Shown in pieces: positions 1 through 5,596 of a stretch of 28,224 nt of DNA. The notes beneath the pieces are model-generated. The model was not told where the DNA came from. It saw nothing but the letters and a program-made list of their open reading frames with translations, and did no database searches. The stretch is from contig CAZYWP010000025.1 of assembly GCA_964651495.1 (NCBI GenBank), positions 1 through 28,224 of the forward strand, written 5' to 3'. Origin of the DNA: CAZNVB01 sp964651495 (GTDB taxonomy: Bacteria; Acidobacteriota; Aminicenantia; Aminicenantales; UBA8522). How positions within the stretch are numbered: position 1 is the first letter of the stretch; each line of letters starts with the position of its first letter. Position numbers and translations under genes: made by a program.

Positions 1-55
1 AACCGCCGAATCGAGGTTTTGCAGACCTCTCCCTTAGCCTCTTGGGTACCGCGCC
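1..55 (-). tRNA. tRNA-Cys (GCA), 3' part cut off by the window edge
   Basis: Read on the minus strand, the 5' end is GGCGCGG, the start of the acceptor stem, followed by a D arm and an anticodon stem GAGGT/ACCTC around the loop CTGCAAA. The anticodon GCA lies at 20-22. The T arm and 3' acceptor strand lie outside the window. It sits 75 nt downstream of tRNA-Gly on the same strand and is probably cotranscribed with it. Confidence 0.85.
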
Positions 56-130
56 GTTTCGATCATCCTGATAGCGGGAAGACAATGATTCGGGCTTGCC
101 CCCGATTTCCCTCCCCGTGTTTACAATATC

Positions 131-205
131 TGGAGCGGGCGATGGGATTTGAACCCACGACCTTCTGCATGGCAAGCAGACGTTCTACCCCTGAACTACG
201 CCCGC
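131..205 (-). tRNA. tRNA-Gly (GCC)
   Basis: A complete cloverleaf reads on the minus strand. The 7-bp acceptor stem is GCGGGCG/CGCCCGC (205-199 and 141-135). The anticodon stem is CTGC/GCAG around TTGCCAT, giving anticodon GCC at 171-173. The T loop contains GGTTCAAATCC. The 3' CCA is encoded (131-133) with discriminator T. It precedes tRNA-Cys on the same strand. Confidence 0.95.
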
Positions 206-236
206 GTCACGTCTCCTACACTCAATCTCTCGGTTA

Positions 237-265
237 AAACTAACAGAAACCTGCCTCTCTGTCAA
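237..265 (-). promoter_or_regulatory. Probable sigma70 promoter of the tRNA-Gly/tRNA-Cys unit
   Basis: On the minus strand there is a perfect -35 TTGACA (265-260), a 17-nt spacer and a weak -10 TAGTTT (242-237). Transcription would start near 230, about 25 nt before the tRNA-Gly 5' end. The perfect -35 box and its position support the call; the -10 box matches only three of six positions. Confidence 0.55.
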
Positions 266-315
266 CTTGAAGGGCCGGGTCCTTTTTTGAATAAACTCCG
301 CCGTTTCTAGAGAAT

Positions 316-340
316 TTGTTAAAAGTTGAGACCTGACCCC
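316..340. repeat. Solo end of a GGGGTCAGGTCT-type dispersed repeat
   Basis: Read on the minus strand this begins GGGGTCAGGTCTCAACTTTT, nearly the same as the terminal repeats of the element at 23393-23559. No matching second end is clear here; only a loosely similar GGCCGGGTCC lies near 275. Similar motifs are known at the ends of REP/RAYT-associated elements, so this may be a remnant. The rest of 206-357 holds the tRNA promoter and nothing else I can identify. Confidence 0.5.
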
Positions 341-357
341 GATCCTTAGGAGAACGC

Positions 358-1164
358 TTATTTGGCCTGGACCAACAGGCCTTTTTGCACCGGGTCGTTG
401 CAGGAGAGAACCTTGACCGTCGCCGTCTTCGGCTGCGTGTCGATGACCACGAGATTGCCGACCACTTCCTGCGGCAAGTCTCCCTTCTGTTTCTTGAAGA
501 TGGTCATCTGCTGGCCGACCATAATCCCGGCCTCCGCGCCGATGTCGATGATGGCCCAGCCGCCCGACCCGATCTGATTGTACTCCCCCTGAGTATAAAT
601 GATGCTTCCGCTGGCCCCGCTGTCCCCTTTGGCGTAAGCTTCATACCCCAGGTCTTTCCCCAGCATGCTCTCTTTTTCCTCGAACGGCAGGAGAAAATTC
701 CCCACCATCACTTGGCCGCAGGACTTTTCCACTCTGGCCACGGCCCGGCTGTCCTCAAGGAAAATGACCTGAGCGCGTCCCCGCCTCATGACCAGACGGC
801 CGAAACCGCCGACATCCTGTCCGACCTCGATGATCTGGAAAACCTGGCCGACTTCGAGGGCGTCCCGCCCGCCTTTGTTGATGTAGAAAAGATCGGCATC
901 GCTGAGGAGTATTTTCTCATCGCCCTTCTCGGCCGCTGCGATCCTCATGTCCGGCAGCTCTCCCTCATGGACATAAATCGAGCAGTAGAAGTCGGTCTCG
1001 GAAATCAAAGGATAGGCTTCGCGGAAGATCTTAGCCCGCTCGATCTGGTGCTGTGCCGGTTCTTCGCCGAGCTTGGTCTGGGCCGCCGCCGGGGCTGACA
1101 CTGCCAGCGCCGTCAAAAGAGTCAAAACAAAGCAGAGAGCGCGGAATTTGGGGAATGTCTTCAT
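358..1164 (-). CDS. Secreted protein of unknown function
   Basis: This 268-residue protein has a clear signal peptide: a basic MKTFPKFR start, a hydrophobic core to about residue 22, and an APAAAQ cleavage region. The mature part is mostly beta-strand-like. It contains two similar segments in which a Gly/Glu-rich turn is followed by VGQ and a hydrophobic strand (EVGQVFQII near residue 105 and MVGQQMTIF near 215). The last segment (NLVVIDTQPKTATVKVL) resembles the C-terminal barrel of FlgT-like or LysM-adjacent envelope proteins, but I cannot assign a family. Three cysteines are present. The ATG at 1164 is preceded by AAAGGAG and a consensus sigma70 promoter, so it is probably well expressed. 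It is a single gene, divergent from the HU gene. The function is unknown; a periplasmic or outer-membrane-associated role is inferred. Confidence 0.8.
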   Translation of the reverse strand: MKTFPKFRALCFVLTLLTALAVSAPAAAQTKLGEEPAQHQIERAKIFREAYPLISETDFYCSIYVHEGELPDMRIAAAEKGDEKILLSDADLFYINKGGRDALEVGQVFQIIEVGQDVGGFGRLVMRRGRAQVIFLEDSRAVARVEKSCGQVMVGNFLLPFEEKESMLGKDLGYEAYAKGDSGASGSIIYTQGEYNQIGSGGWAIIDIGAEAGIMVGQQMTIFKKQKGDLPQEVVGNLVVIDTQPKTATVKVLSCNDPVQKGLLVQAK

Positions 1165-1201
1165 TTCGGCTCCTTTACCTCAAGGTTATTACCTTTTCTC
1201 C

Positions 1202-1230
1202 ATTATAGACAGCGGTTTCCGGGCTGTCAA
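1202..1230 (-). promoter_or_regulatory. Consensus sigma70 promoter for the secreted-protein gene
   Basis: On the minus strand the sequence is TTGACA (1230-1225), exactly 17 nt, then TATAAT (1207-1202): both hexamers are perfect. The predicted start near 1195 gives a leader of about 30 nt to the ATG at 1164. Its -35 box forms half of a perfect inverted repeat with the -35 box of the divergent promoter. Confidence 0.85.
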
Positions 1231-1247
1231 TATAAATCAAATCCGAC

Positions 1248-1276
1248 TTGACAGCCTCCCTCCTTCCTTTTAACAT
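1248..1276 (+). promoter_or_regulatory. Sigma70 promoter for the HU gene
   Basis: TTGACA (1248-1253), a 17-nt spacer and TAACAT (1271-1276) precede the HU gene. The predicted start near 1283 leaves about a 50-nt leader. GGCTGTCAA (1222-1230) and TTGACAGCC (1248-1256) are a perfect 9-bp inverted repeat holding both back-to-back -35 boxes. Confidence 0.65.
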
Positions 1277-1334
1277 AGAAAGAAGAACCGACGGATTCAA
1301 TATTTCAATCGCGACAGGGTAAAGGAGGTTTGAA

Positions 1335-1604
1335 ATGAACAAAAAAGAAACCATCGCCCGGATCGCCAGAGACTCGGGGATCACGGGCCTCCAGGCGGCC
1401 AAAGCCTTCGCCTCCCTGATGGAGGGGGTTACGGGCGCGCTCAAGAAGGGGGAAAAAGTCACCTTTTCCGGGTTCGGAAGCTTTGAAGTCAAGGAGCGGA
1501 AGGCCCGCAAAGGACGGAACCCCAAGACCGGGGAGGAAGTGCCCATCCCCCCGAAAAAGAGGGTCAAGTTCAACCCGAGCAAGAGCCTCAAGAACGCCCT
1601 CTAA
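1335..1604 (+). CDS. HU-family DNA-binding protein
   Basis: This is a nucleoid-associated protein of 89 residues, the standard HU length. It opens with the helical dimerisation region (MNKKETIARIA) and has the FSGFGSFEVKERKARKGRNP signature leading into the beta-arm that inserts into the minor groove, with the proline-containing tip (PIPP). It ends in the usual KSLKNAL helix. HU binds bent or damaged DNA without strong sequence preference. A near-perfect Shine-Dalgarno AAAGGAGGT (1321-1329) sits 5 nt before the ATG. The gene has its own sigma70 promoter and is followed by ddl after 63 nt. HU versus IHF subtype cannot be decided by eye, but the single-gene context favours an HU homodimer. Confidence 0.95.
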   Translation: MNKKETIARIARDSGITGLQAAKAFASLMEGVTGALKKGEKVTFSGFGSFEVKERKARKGRNPKTGEEVPIPPKKRVKFNPSKSLKNAL

Positions 1605-1667
1605 GCCGGCGCTTTTTTGATTGGACAAGGGCGGCTCGTTTTTTTACAATAGCCGCTTCGAACACCA

Positions 1668-2771
1668 TTGAAGCCGCGAAAGAAACTGACGATTGCCCTG
1701 CTTTTCGGAGGCCGTTCGGCCGAGCACGAGGTTTCTCTGGTTTCGGCCGCCGCCGTTTACAAGAATATCAACAGAAAAAAATATCGGGTCAGGTCCCTAT
1801 ATATCGGCAAGGATGGAAAATGGAAGAGGGTTGCCTCGCCCCTGCTTCCGCCAGAAAAGCTGGCCGAAGGCCCGGCCTACTCTTTCCTGCCCTGGGAGGT
1901 CAATACACCCGGGCGGGCTAGGAGTGCTATCCGCACGCTGGACCCGCGCCTCCGCGCCGATATCTATTTTCCCGTGCTCCACGGTCCCTACGGCGAAGAC
2001 GGGACGATCCAGGGGGTTCTCGAGATGGCCGACGTCCCTTATGTCGGCGCCGGCGTTCTGGCCTCGGCGGCCGGGATGGACAAAGCCGTGGCCAAAGCCC
2101 TCTTCGCCATGAACCGGCTGCCGCTGGTCAAGTACGCCACCCTTCTCGACAGCGATTGGAAAAAAAACAGGGAGGCCATCCTGGCCCTCATCAAGAGAGA
2201 GTTCGCCCTTCCCTTCTTCGTCAAGCCGGCCAACCTCGGCTCGAGCGTCGGCATCAGCAAGGTGAACGAGCGCGCCGGAACGGCCCAGGCGCTCAACAGG
2301 GCCTTCCGCTACGACCGGAAGATCCTGGTCGAAGAGGGGGTCAAGGGGCGCGAGTTCGAATGCAGCGTGCTGGGGAACGACGAGCCCCGGGCTTCCCTGC
2401 CCGGCGAAGTTATCCCCCACCGCGATTTCTACGATTACCGGGACAAGTACCTTGAGGGCAAGACGCGGTTTCGCCTCCCGGCCAAGCTCCCGGAAGCCAC
2501 GGTCCGGGAAGTGCAGCGGCTGGCCGTGCAGGCCTATAAGGCCGTGGACTGCGCCGGCCTGGCCCGGGTCGATTTCTTTCTTGAGGACGCGACCGGAAAA
2601 ATCTACCTCAACGAGATCAACACCATTCCCGGGTTCACCGAGATCAGCATGTACCCGAAGCTCTGGGGAGTGAGCGGAATTTCCTTTGGCCGCCTGGTCG
2701 AGGAGCTCCTCCGGCTCGGGCTGGAGCGGCACCGGCGGAAAAAGCGGTGCCTGAAAAGGCTGGGGCGGTGA
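1668..2771 (+). CDS. ddl: D-alanine--D-alanine ligase
   Basis: This cytoplasmic ATP-grasp enzyme joins two D-alanines for the peptidoglycan stem peptide. The 367-residue length is normal for Ddl. Visible signatures are GGRSAEHEVS (about 14-23) for the first substrate site, the ATP-binding loop KPANLGSSVGISKV (about 185-198), the omega-loop YDYRDKY (Tyr and Lys as in D-Ala-adding ligases, not the D-lactate type), and the metal-binding VDFFLED plus LNEINTIPGFT near 300-325. I chose the TTG at 1668: the family N terminus begins a few residues later and no ATG is available. There is no clear Shine-Dalgarno. A TACAAT box at 1645-1650 would start transcription only about 10 nt upstream, so the message may be nearly leaderless. 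The stop overlaps the likely ruvX start, indicating an operon with ruvX and mltG. Confidence 0.95.
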   Translation: MKPRKKLTIALLFGGRSAEHEVSLVSAAAVYKNINRKKYRVRSLYIGKDGKWKRVASPLLPPEKLAEGPAYSFLPWEVNTPGRARSAIRTLDPRLRADIYFPVLHGPYGEDGTIQGVLEMADVPYVGAGVLASAAGMDKAVAKALFAMNRLPLVKYATLLDSDWKKNREAILALIKREFALPFFVKPANLGSSVGISKVNERAGTAQALNRAFRYDRKILVEEGVKGREFECSVLGNDEPRASLPGEVIPHRDFYDYRDKYLEGKTRFRLPAKLPEATVREVQRLAVQAYKAVDCAGLARVDFFLEDATGKIYLNEINTIPGFTEISMYPKLWGVSGISFGRLVEELLRLGLERHRRKKRCLKRLGR

Positions 2772-3205
2772 GAATCCTGGGCATCGACTTCGGCGACCGC
2801 AACATCGGACTCGCCCTGAGCGACCCTCTCCACCTCACGGCCCAGCCGCTGGGGCAGTTCAGGCTCGCCGACGAACCGGAGAACAGGGCCTATTTCAGTC
2901 AAGTAGTCCAGCGGCATGAAGTCGGAGAAATCGTCGTCGGGTTCCCCCTGCGCATGGACGGAAGCTCGGGGACGCGGGCCCAGAAGACGCGGCAGTTCGC
3001 CGCCTGGCTTGAGGCCGCGGTCGGACTCACGGTGACGTTGTGGGACGAGCGGCTGACAACCCAGCAGGCGATCGGCATCATGCAAGAACAAAAGATCAGG
3101 GACAAACAAAAGAAACACCTGGAGCACCAGATCTCGGCCACCCTCATCCTCCAGAGCTATCTCGACCACCGCCGTCTGGAGCGAGATGTTCCCCAGAATT
3201 CTTAG
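2768..3205 (+). CDS. ruvX: YqgF/RuvX-type Holliday-junction resolvase (pre-16S rRNA nuclease family)
   Basis: This is a small RNase H-fold nuclease. Family members are implicated in maturation of 16S rRNA 5' ends and proposed as Holliday-junction resolvases. Visible motifs are the first catalytic strand ILGIDFGDRNIGLALSD with the essential Asp, the central GEIVVGFPLRMDGS and the late WDERLTT. I prefer the GTG at 2768, which overlaps the ddl stop as GTGA and gives the family-typical start (M)RILGIDFG. A GTG at 2747 would add seven residues. The protein is about 145 residues, the usual size. Its end overlaps mltG by 20 bp, so the three genes are translationally coupled; a yqgF-mltG pairing is common in bacteria. 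Confidence 0.92.
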   Translation: MRILGIDFGDRNIGLALSDPLHLTAQPLGQFRLADEPENRAYFSQVVQRHEVGEIVVGFPLRMDGSSGTRAQKTRQFAAWLEAAVGLTVTLWDERLTTQQAIGIMQEQKIRDKQKKHLEHQISATLILQSYLDHRRLERDVPQNS

Positions 3206-4205
3206 GACCGGCATCGCCCTGGCGGCGGTCGTCCTCCTGGCTGGCTTGGTCTGGCTGGCGGTCGGGCTTTACGCCCCTCAGACCCTTCCGACGGGGGAAG
3301 TCATTTTTGAAGTCGAACGGGGGGCGGGCGTGAGCGCGGTGGCCGGATCACTCGCCGACAGAGGTCTCATCCGGAGCGAGCCCGCCTTTCTCGTCGGCTA
3401 CCGCCTGTTTTTTTATCCCCGGAGAATCAAGGCGGGCGAGTACTCGCTTTCTTCGCCGGCGCGGGCTAAAGAGGTCCTCGACATGCTGGTCAAGGGAAAG
3501 GTCCTTCTTCATGCCGTGACCATCCCCGAAGGCCTGACGGCGCAAGAGATCGGGCCGCTCATCGCCCCCCTTCTCGCGGAGGGAGCGGAGGGATTTGCGG
3601 CCGTCTTCCACGAGACGGGGATCATTGCCGGCCTCGACCCCAAGGCGGCCAACCTGGAGGGTTATCTTTTCCCGGAGACCTACTCTTTTGCCAAAGGGGT
3701 GGCCGCCGGGGAGGCCGTCGGGACAATGGTTGGGCAATTCCGGACGGTGTTCGATGGCCTGTGGGCGGCGCGGCCGCCGCGCCTCCGGCTGAGCAACCGC
3801 GAGGTCGTCATCCTGGCTTCGCTGATCGAGAAAGAGACGTCTGTCGCTGAGGAGAAAAGGCTCGTTTCGGCCGTCTTTCATAACCGGCTGCGCCTGGGCA
3901 TGAAGCTCGACTGCGACCCCACTATCATCTACGCCCTCAAGTTGAGAGGAACATACGACGGCCGGCTGGGCAAAAAAGACATGGCCCTCGACTCGCCATA
4001 CAATACTTATCGTTACGCCGGCCTGCCCCCGGGCCCCATCTGCAATCCCGGCCGGGAGGCGCTCCGGGCGGCTCTCTTCCCGGCCGGAGAAGAGTTCATC
4101 TTCTTCGTCTCCCGCAATGACGGAGGCCATCACTTCAGCCGCACTTTCGCCGAGCACCAGGCCGCCGTCCGCCTCTATCAGAAAAGACCCGGAGGAAACT
4201 CCTAA
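3186..4205 (+). CDS. mltG: Endolytic murein transglycosylase MltG
   Basis: This inner-membrane enzyme cleaves nascent glycan strands and sets their length. The 339-residue protein has an N-terminal membrane segment (about 7-29). A LysM-like region follows (about 35-110, including EVERGAGVSAVAGSLADRGLI). The YceG catalytic domain carries LEGYLFPETY (about 157-166) and ASLIEKETS (about 211-219), in which E215 aligns with the catalytic glutamate. MKLDCDPTIIYAL and SPYNTYRYAGLPPGPICNPG are also present, all near-invariant family signatures. GGAG lies 4 nt before the ATG at 3186. It is the last gene of the ddl-ruvX-mltG operon; the RNA-like repeat starts 10 nt after its stop. All expected catalytic motifs are intact. 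Confidence 0.95.
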   Translation: MFPRILRTGIALAAVVLLAGLVWLAVGLYAPQTLPTGEVIFEVERGAGVSAVAGSLADRGLIRSEPAFLVGYRLFFYPRRIKAGEYSLSSPARAKEVLDMLVKGKVLLHAVTIPEGLTAQEIGPLIAPLLAEGAEGFAAVFHETGIIAGLDPKAANLEGYLFPETYSFAKGVAAGEAVGTMVGQFRTVFDGLWAARPPRLRLSNREVVILASLIEKETSVAEEKRLVSAVFHNRLRLGMKLDCDPTIIYALKLRGTYDGRLGKKDMALDSPYNTYRYAGLPPGPICNPGREALRAALFPAGEEFIFFVSRNDGGHHFSRTFAEHQAAVRLYQKRPGGNS

Positions 4206-4215
4206 AATGCCGATT

Positions 4216-4359
4216 GAGGCGAGGCCCTGGGGAGAGGAAGTCCGTCGAAGCCTGAGCGGGCATGGTTTCTCTCCGCAGGAGAGAAGAGCGAAGGCTGAGG
4301 TCGGAGCGAGTTTCCTCGCTGGGGAAACGAGCGGGCTGACGACCCCAGGGCCGAGCCTC
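4216..4359 (+). ncRNA. Putative structured RNA / repeat element, copy A
   Basis: This is a 144-nt element closely related to 24925-25072. Proposed stems: P1 is GAGGC (4216-4220) with GCCTC (4355-4359), then a GA/GA tandem mismatch, then GGCCCTGGGG (4223-4232) with CCCCAGGGCC (4343-4352). P2 is GTCCG (4240-4244) with CGGGC (4257-4261). P3 is TTCTCTCC (4267-4274) with GGAGAGAA (4278-4285), loop GCA. P4 is GC, a GA/GA mismatch and GTTTCC (4306-4315), pairing with GGAAAC-GA-GC (4323-4332), loop TCGCTGG. Compensatory differences from copy B in P1 and P4 are direct evidence for selection on folding. The strand was chosen because the GA/GA mismatches read as sheared G-A pairs this way; it is not proven. 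I know no named family that matches. It may be a mobile or non-autonomous element. Confidence 0.65.
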
Positions 4360-4360
4360 C

Positions 4361-4388
4361 TTGAAAAAATTCTTTATTCTGCTATAGT
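4361..4388 (+). promoter_or_regulatory. Possible sigma70 promoter directly abutting RNA element A
   Basis: TTGAAA (4361-4366), a 16-nt spacer and TATAGT (4383-4388) each match consensus at five of six positions. The -35 box begins 1 nt after the end of RNA element A. It could serve the 4484 gene in addition to the sigma54 promoter downstream. Confidence 0.45.
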
Positions 4389-4431
4389 AAATATTCTTTC
4401 TTCCCGATCGGGGTTCCCATCGAGAGGAAAT

Positions 4432-4447
4432 TGGCATGTTTTTTGCT
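4432..4447 (+). promoter_or_regulatory. Sigma54 (RpoN) -24/-12 promoter of the 4484 gene
   Basis: TGGCATG, four nt, then TTGCT matches the RpoN consensus TGGCACG-N4-TTGCW at all but one base. It has the obligatory 10 nt between the GG and GC dinucleotides. The predicted start near 4459 lies just before the Shine-Dalgarno AGAGGAGGA (4472-4480) and the ATG at 4484. Confidence 0.75.
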
Positions 4448-4483
4448 GAAAATGTTGGTTTCGGTGCTCTTAGAGGAGGAAGC

Positions 4484-5584
4484 ATGAGAGTGAAAAGCAT
4501 CATCGTCCCCGCGCTTGTCGCGGCCGTCGGATTCAGCCTCGTCATGGGTCTGACCGCCGGCCAGAAGGATAAAGCCAAGGACAAAGCCCAGGTGCAGGAA
4601 AAGGCCCAGGAAAAGGTCTTCATCCCCCCTCAGGTCAAAGCCGTTATTGAGGAGGGCCTGGCCGCCAAGCAGGGAAAACAGGATATCCCGGTAAGCATTT
4701 TTTACAGCCTTTATCTTCCGACGCGCGACGTCGGCAATTTTCACAACATCTTCTTCCTGAAGATCAAGAACTCCGGCCTTGGGTTCGCCCCTGCTACCGC
4801 CGCTCCACCGGCGCCGGCTCCGAAGAAAGGCCCTCAGGAGGCCGTCCCTCAGGAAGCCGCGGAGCTCCAGGCCAGCTTCAACGTCTTCCTTTATTTTAGC
4901 AAGATCGAGGAAGGGGCGGAGCCCCAGGCGGCCAAAGAAGTCTATGTTCCCACCACCATCCAGGTTCCCGGGGCCGGTTTTGATCCGGAAAAAGAGGAGG
5001 TTTACTCCATCGGCTATCCCATGCCGTTCGGCCGGTATCTCGTGGCCGTCGCCATCGCCTCACCGGATCTGCAGAAGGTCGGAGTGGCTTACACCGAGAT
5101 CGACCTTCCCGACCCGGGAAAGTTCACCAAGGAGCTGGACACGACCACCATCTTTTTCATCAAGCAGATGGACCAGATGGAAGGCGTCGAACAGCGCACC
5201 TTCCTCCACAAGGACTTCTTCACCTATGCGAACTTCAAGATCAGTCCCAACGTTGACAGGGTCTTCAATCCCGGAGACAACCTCGACATTTTCTTCTATA
5301 TCTTCGGCGCCCAACCGAATGAGCAACAGCAGTTCCAGATCGAGGTCAGTTTCGAGGTCAAGAAGGGAGAGGAGATCGCCATCCGCTGGGCCCCGCAGAG
5401 TTATGGTAACCCCCTCATCAGCCAGCCCCTCCCGCTGAAGCAGACGGTCAAGATCAAAGACGAGAAAGGGGAGAGGACGGAACAGCGCGACCTGCCTCCC
5501 GGAAAGTACACCCTGGTCGTCAAGATTGCAGACAAGATTTCCGGGAATACGGGCGTCAAGACCGTGGACTTCGAGATGAAGTGA
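4484..5584 (+). CDS. Secreted protein next to GWxTD genes, function unknown
   Basis: The 366-residue protein has a signal peptide (MRVKS followed by a hydrophobic stretch to about residue 23) and a Lys/Gln-rich region to about 45 (KDKAKDKAQ, QEKAQEK). A proline/alanine-rich linker near 105-115 (AAPPAPAPKKG) leads into a long beta-rich C-terminal part ending LPPGKYTLVVKIADK. The last part looks like the beta-sandwich segments found after GWxTD domains, but the GWxTD motif itself is absent. I chose the ATG at 4484 over an upstream in-frame ATG at 4436 for two reasons: it follows AGAGGAGGA, and it is the one located after the sigma54 promoter and starting with a signal peptide. It converges on the GWxTD gene at 5597 with only 12 bp between the stops. 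No enzymatic motif is visible; a periplasmic or surface structural role is inferred. Confidence 0.8.
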   Translation: MRVKSIIVPALVAAVGFSLVMGLTAGQKDKAKDKAQVQEKAQEKVFIPPQVKAVIEEGLAAKQGKQDIPVSIFYSLYLPTRDVGNFHNIFFLKIKNSGLGFAPATAAPPAPAPKKGPQEAVPQEAAELQASFNVFLYFSKIEEGAEPQAAKEVYVPTTIQVPGAGFDPEKEEVYSIGYPMPFGRYLVAVAIASPDLQKVGVAYTEIDLPDPGKFTKELDTTTIFFIKQMDQMEGVEQRTFLHKDFFTYANFKISPNVDRVFNPGDNLDIFFYIFGAQPNEQQQFQIEVSFEVKKGEEIAIRWAPQSYGNPLISQPLPLKQTVKIKDEKGERTEQRDLPPGKYTLVVKIADKISGNTGVKTVDFEMK

Positions 5585-5596
5585 GGCCCCGGCGGG

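Noticed and set aside
385..1098. 237-codon plus-strand frame opposite the secreted-protein gene
   Set aside because: The minus-strand gene has a consensus promoter, ribosome-binding site and signal peptide; the plus frame has none.
4231..4244. GAGGAAGTCCG resembles the conserved GAGGAAAGTCCGGGC of bacterial RNase P RNA
   Set aside because: The rest of the RNase P core and its length (over 300 nt) are missing, and three copies occur in the window.
4117..4449. 110-codon frame running from mltG through RNA element A
   Set aside because: It starts inside mltG out of frame, has no ribosome-binding site, and the matching frame is not preserved in copy B, whose differences follow stem pairing instead of codons.
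4436..4483. Upstream ATG for the secreted protein at 4484
   Set aside because: It lies inside the sigma54 promoter, lacks a ribosome-binding site and would bury the signal peptide.
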